Assembly: GCA_030432565.1 (NCBI GenBank)
Contig: JAUIGV010000013.1
Location: forward strand, 111,668-175,667
DNA: 64,000 nt
Direction: 5' to 3'
DNA from: Verrucomicrobiia bacterium
GTDB taxonomy: Bacteria > Verrucomicrobiota > Verrucomicrobiia > Verrucomicrobiales > Akkermansiaceae
A program made the position numbers and the translations under genes. This document shows, piece after piece, positions 39,207-47,983 of this stretch. Every line of letters begins with the position of its first letter. The stretch's first letter is position 1. The notes below the pieces were generated by a model. The model ran no database searches, was not told the origin of the DNA, and was given only the letters and a program-made list of their open reading frames with translations.

Positions 39207-40253
39207 TCAAATTCGCTCCACAACACGTAGTCGTGAGCTCCGGGATCTGGGATTGCGGGCGACTTCCCGGGTTCCGGGAGCGACTCCCTTACGGGTCAAA
39301 AGTCGGTAAAAACAATCGGGATTGGGTCGGGGAGCCGGCCACTCGGGACGATCGATCTCGACCTTCGACGAATCGCGGAATGTCTGTTTGACGATTCGAT
39401 CCTCAAGGCTGTGAAAGGTAATAATGGCGAGTCGCCCACCCGGCTTCAACAGATCGGGAGCGACTTTCAAAAAACGACGAAGCTCTCCGAGCTCGTCATT
39501 CACCTCCATACGGAGCGCTTGAAAGACCTTGGTGGCTGGATGAGTGCGACCGCGGCGGCCCAGCAATTTCTCAATGCCACCGGCAAGCTGCCCTGTCGTT
39601 TCAAACTTCAACTTCTCTCGTTGCAAAACAATCCAGGCAGCGATCCTGCGGGCGGATTTTTCTTCTCCCAGGTCCCAAAAGATCTGACGCAGATCCTCTT
39701 CGCTCCAGTCATTCACAAGATCAGCGGCGGTTGGTCCGTCCCCCCCCATCCGCATGTCAAGGGGGCCATCGAAACGAAATGAGAACCCGCGCTCACCGCA
39801 ATCGAGTTGGTGGGAGGAAACGCCGAGATCGAGCAAGATGCCATCAAGCCCTTCCCATCCTCCGGCCTGCGCCAGAGCGGCCATCTCTCCAAAGCAACCT
39901 TCCACTGCTTCGAAGCGATCGCCAAAGCGTGCCAGGCGCTGGTTGGCGTAGGCCCGCGCATCTGCATCACGGTCAATTCCCTTGACGCTTGCTCCCGCCT
40001 TCAACAGAGCCTCGGTGTGACCACCGCCACCCAGGGTGCCATCTGCCAGGAGCTTGCCGGCTTCAGGTTGCAAAAATTCGACCACTTCATCCAGGAGGAT
40101 GGATTCGTGGTAGAACGGCTGGTCCGACGAGTCGCCACCTGAATCCACCGCACAGGCAATCCCCGTCGACCCTCTCCGGAAGAGAGAGCCGATCGAAAAA
40201 TCATCGAGCCAACCGAAATCGGGAGACGTCTGGATGAAAGGAGCGGATAACAT
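39207..40253 (-). CDS. rsmH: 16S rRNA (cytosine-1402-N4)-methyltransferase RsmH (MraW)
   Basis: A 348-residue SAM-dependent methyltransferase that modifies C1402 of 16S rRNA. Motif I is LADGTLGGGGHTEALLKAG; other blocks are GLDGILLDLGVSSHQLDCGE, RGFSFRFDGPLDMRM, TFHSLEDRIVKQTF and the C-terminal NPRSRSSRLRVVERI. The conserved domain begins only at about residue 46 (QPFYHESILLDEV), so the annotated ATG gives an N-terminal extension; a GTG at about 40154 could be the true start. The gene lies 26 bp after mraZ in the normal dcw order. Confidence 0.94.
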   Translation of the reverse strand: MLSAPFIQTSPDFGWLDDFSIGSLFRRGSTGIACAVDSGGDSSDQPFYHESILLDEVVEFLQPEAGKLLADGTLGGGGHTEALLKAGASVKGIDRDADARAYANQRLARFGDRFEAVEGCFGEMAALAQAGGWEGLDGILLDLGVSSHQLDCGERGFSFRFDGPLDMRMGGDGPTAADLVNDWSEEDLRQIFWDLGEEKSARRIAAWIVLQREKLKFETTGQLAGGIEKLLGRRGRTHPATKVFQALRMEVNDELGELRRFLKVAPDLLKPGGRLAIITFHSLEDRIVKQTFRDSSKVEIDRPEWPAPRPNPDCFYRLLTRKGVAPGTREVARNPRSRSSRLRVVERI

Positions 40254-40279
40254 GGCGAACGTAGAAATTAAGGGGATTT

Positions 40280-40747
40280 TTAGAAGCCGAGCATACCGGC
40301 GATCATCGCGTCGCTTTCGCGGGCGTGTTCCTCGGCAGCCTCAATGGCCTTGCCATTTTCAGGGGTGAAGATTTCAAAAAGCTCGCCGCGGCCCACCAAA
40401 TGAACGGCACCGGGAAGAGTGAGTCCGTGACCTTCGGCCAAAGCCTTGGGGATCGTCAGCTTCCCTTGCTCATTGACCTTGGACTCGATCGCAGAGCCGA
40501 AAAGGATTCCACGCGCGCGGTCGCGCTGGGCGGGGGTGGCGTCCGGTGTACTCTCGATATCAGACAGCTTCCGGTCGAACGCCGTTTGCGTAAAAACTCT
40601 TAGAGCCGGGATGCCCTCCACCCTGACTTTTACGAAATAAACGCTTTCACCATGGCTCGGACGCCACTCAACCGGAAGGGAAACTCTCCCCTTCGGATCA
40701 AGCTGACGGTCCAAATGACCTGAACGATGATGTCCGCATTTTTTCAT
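40280..40747 (-). CDS. mraZ: Transcriptional regulator MraZ
   Basis: 155 residues from the ATG at 40747 (MKKCGHHRSGHLDRQLDPKG), chosen over an earlier ATG at 40789 because a Shine-Dalgarno-like GGAAAGG precedes it at a normal distance and the length then fits the family. Two AbrB/SpoVT-type swapped-hairpin domains are seen: the first around RQLDPKGRVSLPVEWRP, the second around SKVNEQGKLTIPKALAEG. MraZ is the first gene of the dcw cluster and binds repeats in its own promoter; candidate repeats lie just upstream at 40777-40812. Confidence 0.93.
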   Translation of the reverse strand: MKKCGHHRSGHLDRQLDPKGRVSLPVEWRPSHGESVYFVKVRVEGIPALRVFTQTAFDRKLSDIESTPDATPAQRDRARGILFGSAIESKVNEQGKLTIPKALAEGHGLTLPGAVHLVGRGELFEIFTPENGKAIEAAEEHARESDAMIAGMLGF

Positions 40748-40776
40748 AAAAACGCCTTTCCAAGTGTTTCGGCGGT

Positions 40777-40812
40777 CACCGGCGTACACTGGAGTTCACC
40801 AAAGATCAACCA
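40777..40812 (-). promoter_or_regulatory. Candidate MraZ-binding repeats upstream of mraZ
   Basis: On the minus strand, three to four short units TGGT, TGGT, AGTG and GGTG recur at about 11-bp steps, 30-65 bp before the mraZ start. MraZ proteins are known to bind tandem short repeats spaced about one helical turn apart. The sequence is not the Escherichia coli TGGGN consensus, so this is a suggestion based on spacing. Confidence 0.3.
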
Positions 40813-40862
40813 GAAAGCCTAAATAATCAGGGTTTCCAAAGGATTAATGGCCATTATCGACC

Positions 40863-40900
40863 AAAAATCAAAGAAGAAGCCCGCTCAAAAGCGAGCCTTC
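40863..40900 (-). terminator. Terminator of the pst-phoU operon
   Basis: On the minus strand GAAG + bulged G + CTCGCT pairs with AGCGGG + CTTC around a TTTG loop, followed by the T-rich TTCTTTGATTTTT. It lies 27 bp after the phoU stop and separates the phosphate genes from the dcw cluster. Confidence 0.75.
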
Positions 40901-40926
40901 AGAATAAAGCACTTAAAATTAGTTTT

Positions 40927-41586
40927 TTATGTGTGCCTGATGTCTTCAGCTGATGTTGAGAAGACCACATCCTCTGCAATATTTACGGCGAGATCACCAA
41001 TTCGTTCCAGGCTCCTGGAAATGAAGATGACATTGAGCAAAGCCTCGGTATCGCAACCTCCCTCTGAGATTCTCTGACTCAGTGACTTACCCAAAGATTT
41101 GTGAATTTCATCTACCTTCTGGTCCATTTTGATCACCTCATGAGCCATCGCCTCATTCACATCGGAGTAGGCGGTCAGGGCTGCCGAGACTATCTTGCGG
41201 GCCTCGGCAAATAGAGGCTCCAACAATCGCGTCTCATCCAGCTCGCTGCTCCGAATCACCTTCCGGGCCCGCTTGGCGACATTCACGGCGTGGTCCCCGA
41301 TCCGCTCCAGACTTCGACAGATGTTGATCGAGGACAACACGTGGCGCAAATCGGAGGCCACCGGATTGAACCGCAGAAGGATTGCCATTCCGAGCTCATC
41401 GATTTTTTTCTCCTGCTGGTCGATGATTTCGTCCTGCTCAACAACGTCATAACAGAGATCGCTGTCCCGCGAGGCCAGCCCTTTGAGAGCTTTCTCAATT
41501 GCGGCCAAGGCCATCGTTCCCATCTCAACCACGCTGTCCTTGAGCGCGCTGAGATCTTCGTCATAGTTTCTGAGGATATGGGGCAT
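40927..41586 (-). CDS. phoU: Phosphate signalling regulator PhoU
   Basis: A 219-residue, all-helical protein made of two PhoU repeats. Each carries the metal-binding helix motif: ICRSLERIGDHAVNVAKRA and ISRSLERIGDLAVNIAEDV. It links the state of the PstSCAB transporter to the PhoR sensor kinase and silences the Pho regulon when phosphate is plentiful. It is the last gene of the operon, 17 bp after pstB. No phoR or phoB is in this window. Confidence 0.95.
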   Translation of the reverse strand: MPHILRNYDEDLSALKDSVVEMGTMALAAIEKALKGLASRDSDLCYDVVEQDEIIDQQEKKIDELGMAILLRFNPVASDLRHVLSSINICRSLERIGDHAVNVAKRARKVIRSSELDETRLLEPLFAEARKIVSAALTAYSDVNEAMAHEVIKMDQKVDEIHKSLGKSLSQRISEGGCDTEALLNVIFISRSLERIGDLAVNIAEDVVFSTSAEDIRHT

Positions 41587-41603
41587 TTTTTGTGGGGGTA
41601 AAT

Positions 41604-42401
41604 TCAGCCAAAACGACCACTGATGTAGTCTTCCGTCTGTTTGGCTTTTGGATTTCCAAAAATTGTCGTGGTGTCGGCGTATTCAACAAGCTCACCGAGA
41701 TAAAAGAAGGCGGTCTGATCGGAAACCCGCGCAGCTTGCTGCATGTTGTGAGTAACGATCACGATCGTAAAATCATCCTGTAATTCCGCGATGAGCTCCT
41801 CAATTCTTGCCGTGGCAATAGGATCAAGGGCCGAACAAGGTTCGTCCATGAGGATAATCCGGGGCTTTACCGCGATGGTGCGGGCGATGCAAAGACGTTG
41901 CTGCTGACCACCGGAAAGTTCGAGGGCACTGGAGTCGAGCCGGTCTTTTACTTCCAGCCAGAGAGCGGCTTTTCGGAGTGACTCTTCGACAGCTTGATCG
42001 AGAATATCCATTCGCCTCACCCCCTGCACCCGCAAGCCATAGGCCACATTCTCGTAGATGGATTTCGGAAAAGGATTATACTTTTGAAACAACATCCCGA
42101 CGTGCTTTCGCAACTCGATCACATCGACATCCGGAGCGTTGATATCCTGACCAAGAATCTCGATTCGACCGCCCGTAATTCTGGATGTCTCCACAAGATC
42201 GTTCATGCGGTTCAGGCACCGAAGAAGAGTCGACTTTCCGCAACCCGACGGACCAATAAATGAAGTCACGCGCCCTTCCGGAATTTTCAGCGAAATATTG
42301 CGAAGAGTGTTTGTCTTCCCCATGTCGTAGCTAAAGCTCAAATCCTCGATGGCAATAATCGAGTCATCGGCATTGTGATCTGTGGAAGTGGAATTCGTCA
42401 T
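41604..42401 (-). CDS. pstB: Phosphate ABC transporter ATP-binding protein PstB
   Basis: A 265-residue ATPase with Walker A ([21 protein letters not shown], the PstB-specific continuation), signature [18 protein letters not shown], Walker [17 protein letters not shown], and the H-loop [18 protein letters not shown]. The stretch [20 protein letters not shown] is also typical of PstB. It powers phosphate uptake by PstA/PstC at the inner membrane. The spacing to pstA is 10 bp. Confidence 0.96.
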   Translation of the reverse strand: MTNSTSTDHNADDSIIAIEDLSFSYDMGKTNTLRNISLKIPEGRVTSFIGPSGCGKSTLLRCLNRMNDLVETSRITGGRIEILGQDINAPDVDVIELRKHVGMLFQKYNPFPKSIYENVAYGLRVQGVRRMDILDQAVEESLRKAALWLEVKDRLDSSALELSGGQQQRLCIARTIAVKPRIILMDEPCSALDPIATARIEELIAELQDDFTIVIVTHNMQQAARVSDQTAFFYLGELVEYADTTTIFGNPKAKQTEDYISGRFG

Positions 42402-42411
42402 GACCCGGCAA

Positions 42412-43599
42412 TTACCATTTGAGTTTTTTGCGATATCGCGAACGAAGAACCACCGAGATCATAGCGAAGCCTATGACAAGAAAGAGGAAGACCAAAACGG
42501 AGCCGTATCGCATTTCGTCAAGCGCCTCGTTGGACTGCAATTTTGAAACACTATAGATGTGGTATGGCAAGGCCTCAACTTTTTGAGTCAACAGACTTGA
42601 AAGCCAGTAGAGTCCGCTTCCCTCCAAATTTTCCCATGGAAGCTTGCCCTTGGCCACGACCGCCGCAGTGAACATGATGGGAGCGGTTTCACCGGCCACA
42701 CGCGTAATTCCAAGTACGGAAGCTGTGAGCATTCCAGGCGCGGCATAAGGAAGAACGGCAGTCCGGATGCACTGCCATTTCGTAGCTCCAAGAGCCAGCG
42801 ATGCCTCCCGGAACCCCTCGGGAACAGCTTTCAGCGACTCCTCGCATGCCGCCACAATGATTGGAAGAACCATGACCGCCAGCGTTGCACCGCCAGCCAA
42901 AAGAGAACTACCCCATCCCTGAAAACTTAAATAACCATCACTTGGCCAGAGCGGAATAGCGAGGAGGGATTTCTCCCAGTCCGGCACCGCGGTGAAGACG
43001 GGAAAAATCGGAGACAGACAGAAAAACGCAAAGCCAAATAGACCAAATACAATGGAGGGAACTCCCGCCAAATTCATAATCGCAAGCCTCAGGGTATTGG
43101 TAATCCTTCCCTCCGTTGCATACTCGACCAGATAGATTGCTGTTGAGATGCCGATGAACAAGGCAATCGCCATACAGAGAACAACCAATAAGACCGTCCC
43201 TACCAACGGCCCCAAAATCCCTCCACCGGCATTGGAATGGGTTTGTTCATTCTTGATCACCGCATTGGGATTGTTTTTCTTAAAATCCACGAAGCGGTCA
43301 TGATCCAGCCGACGTTTGATTCCTTCCCCGTCCTCGAATTCATGGAGAGTCATCGGCGATTTTGAAAAGAACTCCGCATTCAGGAACGGGGCTTCATTTT
43401 GAAAGAGAACCGGAGCACCCGTCAGGGTAATCTTCCCGATAATCAAAAAGACACACGCCAGGATGAAATAGGTGAAAATTGCAAAAACGCCAGTCCCCAA
43501 CCGGTCGCGCCAACGTCGACCCCGCCCTCCGGAGTCGAAAGGATTTCCGGCCTTCGTTGCCTTGTGATTTCGTCCAAAACTTTTAGACATGGGCTCCAA
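42412..43599 (-). CDS. pstA: Phosphate ABC transporter permease PstA
   Basis: A 395-residue permease. The first helix ([19 protein letters not shown]) is followed by an extracytoplasmic loop of about 70 residues ([20 protein letters not shown] to [12 protein letters not shown]) that is much longer than in typical PstA. The transmembrane core has [32 protein letters not shown] and the coupling helix [20 protein letters not shown]. It overlaps pstC by 17 bp; the second in-frame Met (43587) would shorten the overlap. Confidence 0.93.
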   Translation of the reverse strand: MEPMSKSFGRNHKATKAGNPFDSGGRGRRWRDRLGTGVFAIFTYFILACVFLIIGKITLTGAPVLFQNEAPFLNAEFFSKSPMTLHEFEDGEGIKRRLDHDRFVDFKKNNPNAVIKNEQTHSNAGGGILGPLVGTVLLVVLCMAIALFIGISTAIYLVEYATEGRITNTLRLAIMNLAGVPSIVFGLFGFAFFCLSPIFPVFTAVPDWEKSLLAIPLWPSDGYLSFQGWGSSLLAGGATLAVMVLPIIVAACEESLKAVPEGFREASLALGATKWQCIRTAVLPYAAPGMLTASVLGITRVAGETAPIMFTAAVVAKGKLPWENLEGSGLYWLSSLLTQKVEALPYHIYSVSKLQSNEALDEMRYGSVLVFLFLVIGFAMISVVLRSRYRKKLKW

Positions 43600-45475
43600 G
43601 ACGTTTGGTAAGTTTTTGCGCGCTCAAATTGATCAGGAGCGAGATCACAAAGAGGACCAGCCCGATTAAGAACAACGCACGGTAGTGAAGAGTCCCCTCG
43701 CTCACCTCACCCATTTCCTGAGCGATAATCCCCGTCATGGTGTGACTTGGCTGGGTAATAATTCCCAAACCGTCTCCCCAATCCGGCATGGCGATTCGAT
43801 TTCCAGCAACCAACAGGACAACCATGGTCTCACCAATGATGCGACCGAGCCCGAGCAAGACTGCTGCCAGAATCCCGGAAATAGCGGCAGGAACCACCAC
43901 CCGTTGGACCGTCTGAAAACGAGAGGCCCCCAAGGCAAGGGAGGCTTCGGAAAATGATCGGGGAACGTTGTTCAAGGCATCCTCGCAAAGCGTAAAAATA
44001 GTCGGAATTGCCATCAACGCCAAGAGCATCCCGGCATTCAACATATTGAGTCGCTCGGTAATGGGAAAGCCGGGCAACCACGACACCCATGGACTGTCGC
44101 TGTATTCCACCAACATGTTTCCGAGCACCATGATCCCAAAGAAGCCCAGAACAATTGAGGGAATGGCCTGAATCATTTCAATTGCCGGTTTCATGAACGA
44201 TCTTTCCCATCTTGATGAAAGTTGGTTCACATAAATCGCTGCTCCGATTGAGAACGGAAGCGCAAAACAGAGGGCAATCATGGAAATCGTAACAGACCCG
44301 GTAAAGAGAGGAAGAAATCCGTACAGTTGCCTCCATCCCCCGCTTGCCGTTTTCCATTCTTTTCCCAGAAAAAAGCGACTCACCGAAGAACTCCAGTTCA
44401 CTTCCTCATTCCAGGTCCACTCGCTTGCTTCCTCCAGACTCTGGTCGAGCGCCTCGAGATAAGCTGGTTCGGCCTCGCGAATTTTCATGACCAATCTCTT
44501 CGAAGCCTCCGATGAAAACTCCGTGGGCAGCGCTGCAATCCCCTTTTTCAACTGCTCCTTGAGGTGTTCCGCTGCTTTCTGATGCTCGTCATGGGAGTCA
44601 ATAATCGGCTGCACCCGCACCTCAAAAGGAAATTGATCCAGCACCTTCAAGGCCTCGGCCTCGGCGACTTGCTCTTCCCGGGCCTTGCCGTCCAGTTTCC
44701 CGGATCCTTCCAACAACGCTTTTTTACGCATCCCGAGCGAGTAGTTGGTCTCTGCATCTTTCCTCGTGGCTGAAGCAATTCGAACGAGACGATCTCGAAG
44801 ATTCTTAAGATCAGATCCTGCCGAGGAAATCATCGCTTTCGCTTTCCGGAATTCCGCCATTCCTGATTCCATCCCGGCCTCCGCCGCTAAAATTATATCC
44901 GGCGTCTCTTCCTCCACCGCATCGTAACGACGCGCAGCTTGCAGCAGACTCTGCCAAGCTGATTCTTCAGTTGAAAGCCTGCCAAAAGAATCAACCGAAG
45001 ATCGCTCAGCCGAGTCGACAATCTCGCCAACCCGGCCCCAATAACGTTTCTCCGCGGCCCTTAAAGCCACTGGATCAGAGACATCGCGGGCTTCTGCCAA
45101 AGCCTCAATATCAGGCTCCGCACCATCCTCGATCATTCCTTGCAGGACTTCAAACCCATCAACCAAGCCTCGCTGCACACCAAACCGTGCATCCAACTCC
45201 TGGAAGTAGGCTTGGTTTGTGTAGCTCGAAATCTCCTGATATCCCCTCGCCTCGCGCCTTAGGAAATCGACGTATTCCTGACCGGTCCTACGGACCAGCT
45301 TCAGTTCGCGGTGGTGATCAGGGAAAAAGCGAACCGCTTCAAAAACCAGAAACAAAAAAATGAGGAAAATCACCCCCATTGAAACCCCGGCATTTCCCCT
45401 AAAGAAGCCTTTGATCCACCCTTGGATACCAACGCCGAACAAACGCCGCCCTTTGGATTGAAACTTATTTGCCAT
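43583..45475 (-). CDS. pstC: Phosphate ABC transporter permease PstC with large extracytoplasmic insertion
   Basis: A 630-residue protein, about twice the length of ordinary PstC. After one N-terminal helix (MGVIFLIFLFLVFEAVRFF) comes a region of about 330 residues (positions 50-385), largely charged helix with Ala/Glu/Lys content (AAEKRYWGRVGEIVDSAERS, KAREEQVAEAEALKVLDQF). The permease core begins near GFLPLFTGSVTISMIAL and contains EMIQAIPSIVLGFFGIM and the coupling helix [20 protein letters not shown]. The predicted topology puts the insertion on the periplasmic side, possibly near PstS. A Pho-box-like site lies 78 bp upstream. Confidence 0.92.
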   Translation of the reverse strand: MANKFQSKGRRLFGVGIQGWIKGFFRGNAGVSMGVIFLIFLFLVFEAVRFFPDHHRELKLVRRTGQEYVDFLRREARGYQEISSYTNQAYFQELDARFGVQRGLVDGFEVLQGMIEDGAEPDIEALAEARDVSDPVALRAAEKRYWGRVGEIVDSAERSSVDSFGRLSTEESAWQSLLQAARRYDAVEEETPDIILAAEAGMESGMAEFRKAKAMISSAGSDLKNLRDRLVRIASATRKDAETNYSLGMRKKALLEGSGKLDGKAREEQVAEAEALKVLDQFPFEVRVQPIIDSHDEHQKAAEHLKEQLKKGIAALPTEFSSEASKRLVMKIREAEPAYLEALDQSLEEASEWTWNEEVNWSSSVSRFFLGKEWKTASGGWRQLYGFLPLFTGSVTISMIALCFALPFSIGAAIYVNQLSSRWERSFMKPAIEMIQAIPSIVLGFFGIMVLGNMLVEYSDSPWVSWLPGFPITERLNMLNAGMLLALMAIPTIFTLCEDALNNVPRSFSEASLALGASRFQTVQRVVVPAAISGILAAVLLGLGRIIGETMVVLLVAGNRIAMPDWGDGLGIITQPSHTMTGIIAQEMGEVSEGTLHYRALFLIGLVLFVISLLINLSAQKLTKRLGAHV

Positions 45476-45552
45476 CGGGGGGAATTGGGAAACTCGTCAC
45501 GGGTTGGCCTTATAATAAATTGCTTGAGAATAGAGGCACAGAAAAGCGGTGT

Positions 45553-45570
45553 GTGACAATTTCGTAACAT
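45553..45570 (-). promoter_or_regulatory. Pho-box-like site upstream of pstC
   Basis: On the minus strand it reads ATGTTAC, spacer GAAA, TTGTCAC. This fits the PhoB pattern of two CTGTCAT/CTGTCAC-type 7-mers with a 4-bp A-rich spacer, the second half differing in one base. It lies in the pstS-pstC gap, so pstCAB-phoU may have its own phosphate-controlled promoter. Confidence 0.55.
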
Positions 45571-45601
45571 TCCCTCCCCAAAAAGAAACCCTTATCGGTC
45601 T

Positions 45602-46417
45602 CTACTTAATTGGGATAAACCCAACTTTCGCGACAATTTCCTTGGCGGCATCCGACTTGGTGGCCCAATCGAGAAATTTCTTCACACTCCCTTTCGGCTC
45701 ACCTGCGGTGTAGAAGAAAAGTTTTCGAGCGAGGGGGTATTTCCCTTTGTTTTTCGGACTGGGAGAAACACCGTCGACTTTCACCGCCCGCAAACCCTTT
45801 TTGTCGATAAAGGCCAATCCAACATATCCGATCCCATTTTCGTTGGCAGCCACCTCGCTGGCAATCTGCTCGTTCCCTGCCAGCTTTTGGCTCGATGCCG
45901 AGTAGTCCCGCCCCCCCATCGCCAGACGCTGGAAAATCTGAAAAGTCCCGGATGCGGTGTTACGGGTGTAGACGGAAATCTTGCCCGGTTTACCTCCGAG
46001 TTCGCTCCAGTCCATAATATCACCCGTGAAGATCCCCTCAATCTCCTTGAGCGTTAGCTTACGGACACCCTTCTTTTCATTCACAATGACTGCAATCATA
46101 TCCCAACCAGCAGCGTGCTCCACCAACTTCTTTCCCTTGGCGAGGAAACGATTGGCTTCCTCCTCCTGGGCATCCCGGCTGGACATGCCGATGTCGGCTT
46201 CTCCGGCCAGGAGATTGGCGAAGGCCTGGGAGGAACCCTCGGCGGAGATCTCGAAGTCAGTATCGCTCCCCAACGTCATGTAGGCTTCCTTCAATTGGAG
46301 AACAAGTTTGGACCCAAGGGTATCGGACCCCATGATGACCAGCTTTTCAGGATCTGCGGCAACAGGGAGACTAAAAAGGAGACCGAGAGCAAAAGCTGTG
46401 ATGGTTTTTTTGATCAT
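45602..46417 (-). CDS. pstS: Phosphate-binding protein PstS
   Basis: A 271-residue periplasmic binding protein with a signal peptide (ITAFALGLLFSLPVAA). Ligand-loop motifs of the PstS family are visible: IMGSDTLG near the N-terminus, EGSSQAFANLLAGEADIGMSSR, and TRNTASGTFQIFQ. The terminal part includes GYVGLAFIDKKGLRAVKVDG. It delivers phosphate to PstCA. It follows the porin gene on the same strand with a palindromic site between, and pstC follows after 126 bp. Confidence 0.93.
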   Translation of the reverse strand: MIKKTITAFALGLLFSLPVAADPEKLVIMGSDTLGSKLVLQLKEAYMTLGSDTDFEISAEGSSQAFANLLAGEADIGMSSRDAQEEEANRFLAKGKKLVEHAAGWDMIAVIVNEKKGVRKLTLKEIEGIFTGDIMDWSELGGKPGKISVYTRNTASGTFQIFQRLAMGGRDYSASSQKLAGNEQIASEVAANENGIGYVGLAFIDKKGLRAVKVDGVSPSPKNKGKYPLARKLFFYTAGEPKGSVKKFLDWATKSDAAKEIVAKVGFIPIK

Positions 46418-46497
46418 TCCGGGAAGGGTTCTGAAAGCCGTTCTCCATGAACGACTTGTGATCAGTTTAACAAAGTCGGCTCACGACCACAAACATG

Positions 46498-46521
46498 CTA
46501 TGTGAGGATTTTGTCACATAG
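46498..46521. promoter_or_regulatory. Palindromic Pho-box-like operator upstream of pstS
   Basis: Perfect inverted repeat CTATGTGA - 8 bp - TCACATAG. On the minus strand it can be read as ATGTGAC AAAA TCCTCAC, a degenerate direct-repeat Pho box; on the plus strand ATGTGAG GATT TTGTCAC. It lies about 80 bp upstream of the pstS ATG. No T run follows, so a terminator is unlikely. Confidence 0.5.
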
Positions 46522-46567
46522 CGGTGTTCAACGTCCTAAAAATCCGGAACGACCTTGCGTGGAGAGA

Positions 46568-47758
46568 TTAAAAATAGAAGCGTAGCGCTCCCCAAAGTGT
46601 GGTCGCTTCGGTATCGGTGATCCCCCCGGTCAGAGTCTCGTATTCGATACCGGTCATGAGCTTGAGATTGTCCTCGCAAAAGTAATAATTCAAACCGGCG
46701 TAGAAGGCGTGATTGTCATCACCGGGAGCAATCCTTAGCCCGTCGGCTTCGGCAATCGCACGGATCGAAGTGTGATTATCGTTCCCGGGACGGAGTTGCA
46801 GCGAAGTCGAATGCGCCCATTGGTAACGAAACACCGCCTCCAGCCGGTCCTCGATGAGGTAAATCGAAGGCATGATGACAATCCCGTAAATGTCCCCGTC
46901 CTCATTGCGACCATAGGTTCCATTCACCATCAGCTCCCAATCCCCGATGTCCTTGTCGTAGGTCAATGAGGCCGCCCAATTGAAGCCGAAGATTTCATCC
47001 TCTTCCTCGGTGGCATCCACATACATGTAGTCCGCCCTCAGTTTTCCCTTCCCAATCTTGGTCCGAATCGAAGCGAAATAGACCTCTCCGCCATCCCAAT
47101 CCGCCAAGGCGTAATCACGATCGCGGGATGAGAAAATCCCGCAAACGACATCAAAATCCTCAATCTCAAAGGCCGAGAAGAATCCCGTGGCACGATCCGG
47201 AGAAAAAATGGTCGCGAGATTACTTCGCTCGACCGTCTTAATGTAACGGGAGGAAGTATACCACTCGCCTCCGAAATCGACTTTGGTTAAGCCGTAACCA
47301 AACATCGGTTCATCCAAAAAACCAATATCCTTGGACTCATATCGGATGATCAACGTGTCGACATCATTATGGTGCAGCCGGGTATTGTTGACGTCTCCCT
47401 CTTCCAGATTGATCCGCCCCTGGAACTTCCAGCGATCAAAAAATTCAACCGAGGCCCCCACCCGGAATCGCCTTAGTTCCTGACCATATCCGCTGAAATC
47501 GCGACCACGGTCGGTGCCATCTGAATAAATCCATTGCTGCTGGTATCGTCCAAAAATCTCGACCTTCTGCACGTAGGGGTTCTTCTTTTTCTTAACATCA
47601 TAAAGTTCGCCAAAATCCTGCAGAGTATCGCACCAATCGCCTGGTCCCTTCTTTTTTTTCTTCTTCTTGGAGTCTTCCGAGGAGAAATCCGCTGCCTGAA
47701 GGACCAACGGTCCCATGGTCAGAGCCAGACCGGCCAGTAATAAAAATCTGTGTGTCAT
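46568..47758 (-). CDS. Phosphate-selective-type outer membrane porin (OprO/OprP-like)
   Basis: 396 residues from the ATG at 47758, which gives a proper signal peptide (RFLLLAGLALTMGPLVLQAAD); the ATG at 47791 would add 11 residues ahead of it. After a lysine run (KKKKKKKG) the protein has many alternating beta-strands (VQKVEIFGRYQQQWIYSDG, RRFRVGASVEFFDRWKFQG) and ends LWGALRFYF, the C-terminal Phe expected for a barrel. Sequence style and position directly before pstS suggest a phosphate-starvation-induced anion porin. Residue-level phosphate selectivity is not shown. Confidence 0.8.
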   Translation of the reverse strand: MTHRFLLLAGLALTMGPLVLQAADFSSEDSKKKKKKKGPGDWCDTLQDFGELYDVKKKKNPYVQKVEIFGRYQQQWIYSDGTDRGRDFSGYGQELRRFRVGASVEFFDRWKFQGRINLEEGDVNNTRLHHNDVDTLIIRYESKDIGFLDEPMFGYGLTKVDFGGEWYTSSRYIKTVERSNLATIFSPDRATGFFSAFEIEDFDVVCGIFSSRDRDYALADWDGGEVYFASIRTKIGKGKLRADYMYVDATEEEDEIFGFNWAASLTYDKDIGDWELMVNGTYGRNEDGDIYGIVIMPSIYLIEDRLEAVFRYQWAHSTSLQLRPGNDNHTSIRAIAEADGLRIAPGDDNHAFYAGLNYYFCEDNLKLMTGIEYETLTGGITDTEATTLWGALRFYF

Positions 47759-47923
47759 TGATGTCGTTATAATCATTTCCACGCGGGCCAAACGCTCGTG
47801 TGAAAACGGATAAAACCACAGGCGAACCCGTTTTCCAAACTCAATTTAAATTCGCAGATCTTCCCTCACCACTCCGCCCTAACGCGACGACCCCACTTCG
47901 TCTGCTTTTCGGCTTGGTCGTAG

Positions 47924-47953
47924 AAAGCCCCCGCGTCTGGGACCCGGGGCTTT
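47924..47953 (-). terminator. Possible terminator of lexA
   Basis: AAAGCCCC (47924-47931) pairs with GGGGCTTT (47946-47953) around a 14-nt loop. On the minus strand only a short T stretch follows. It lies 31 bp after the lexA stop. Confidence 0.4.
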
Positions 47954-47983
47954 GGTTGGAATTCCAAATAAGCCGAATCAAAA

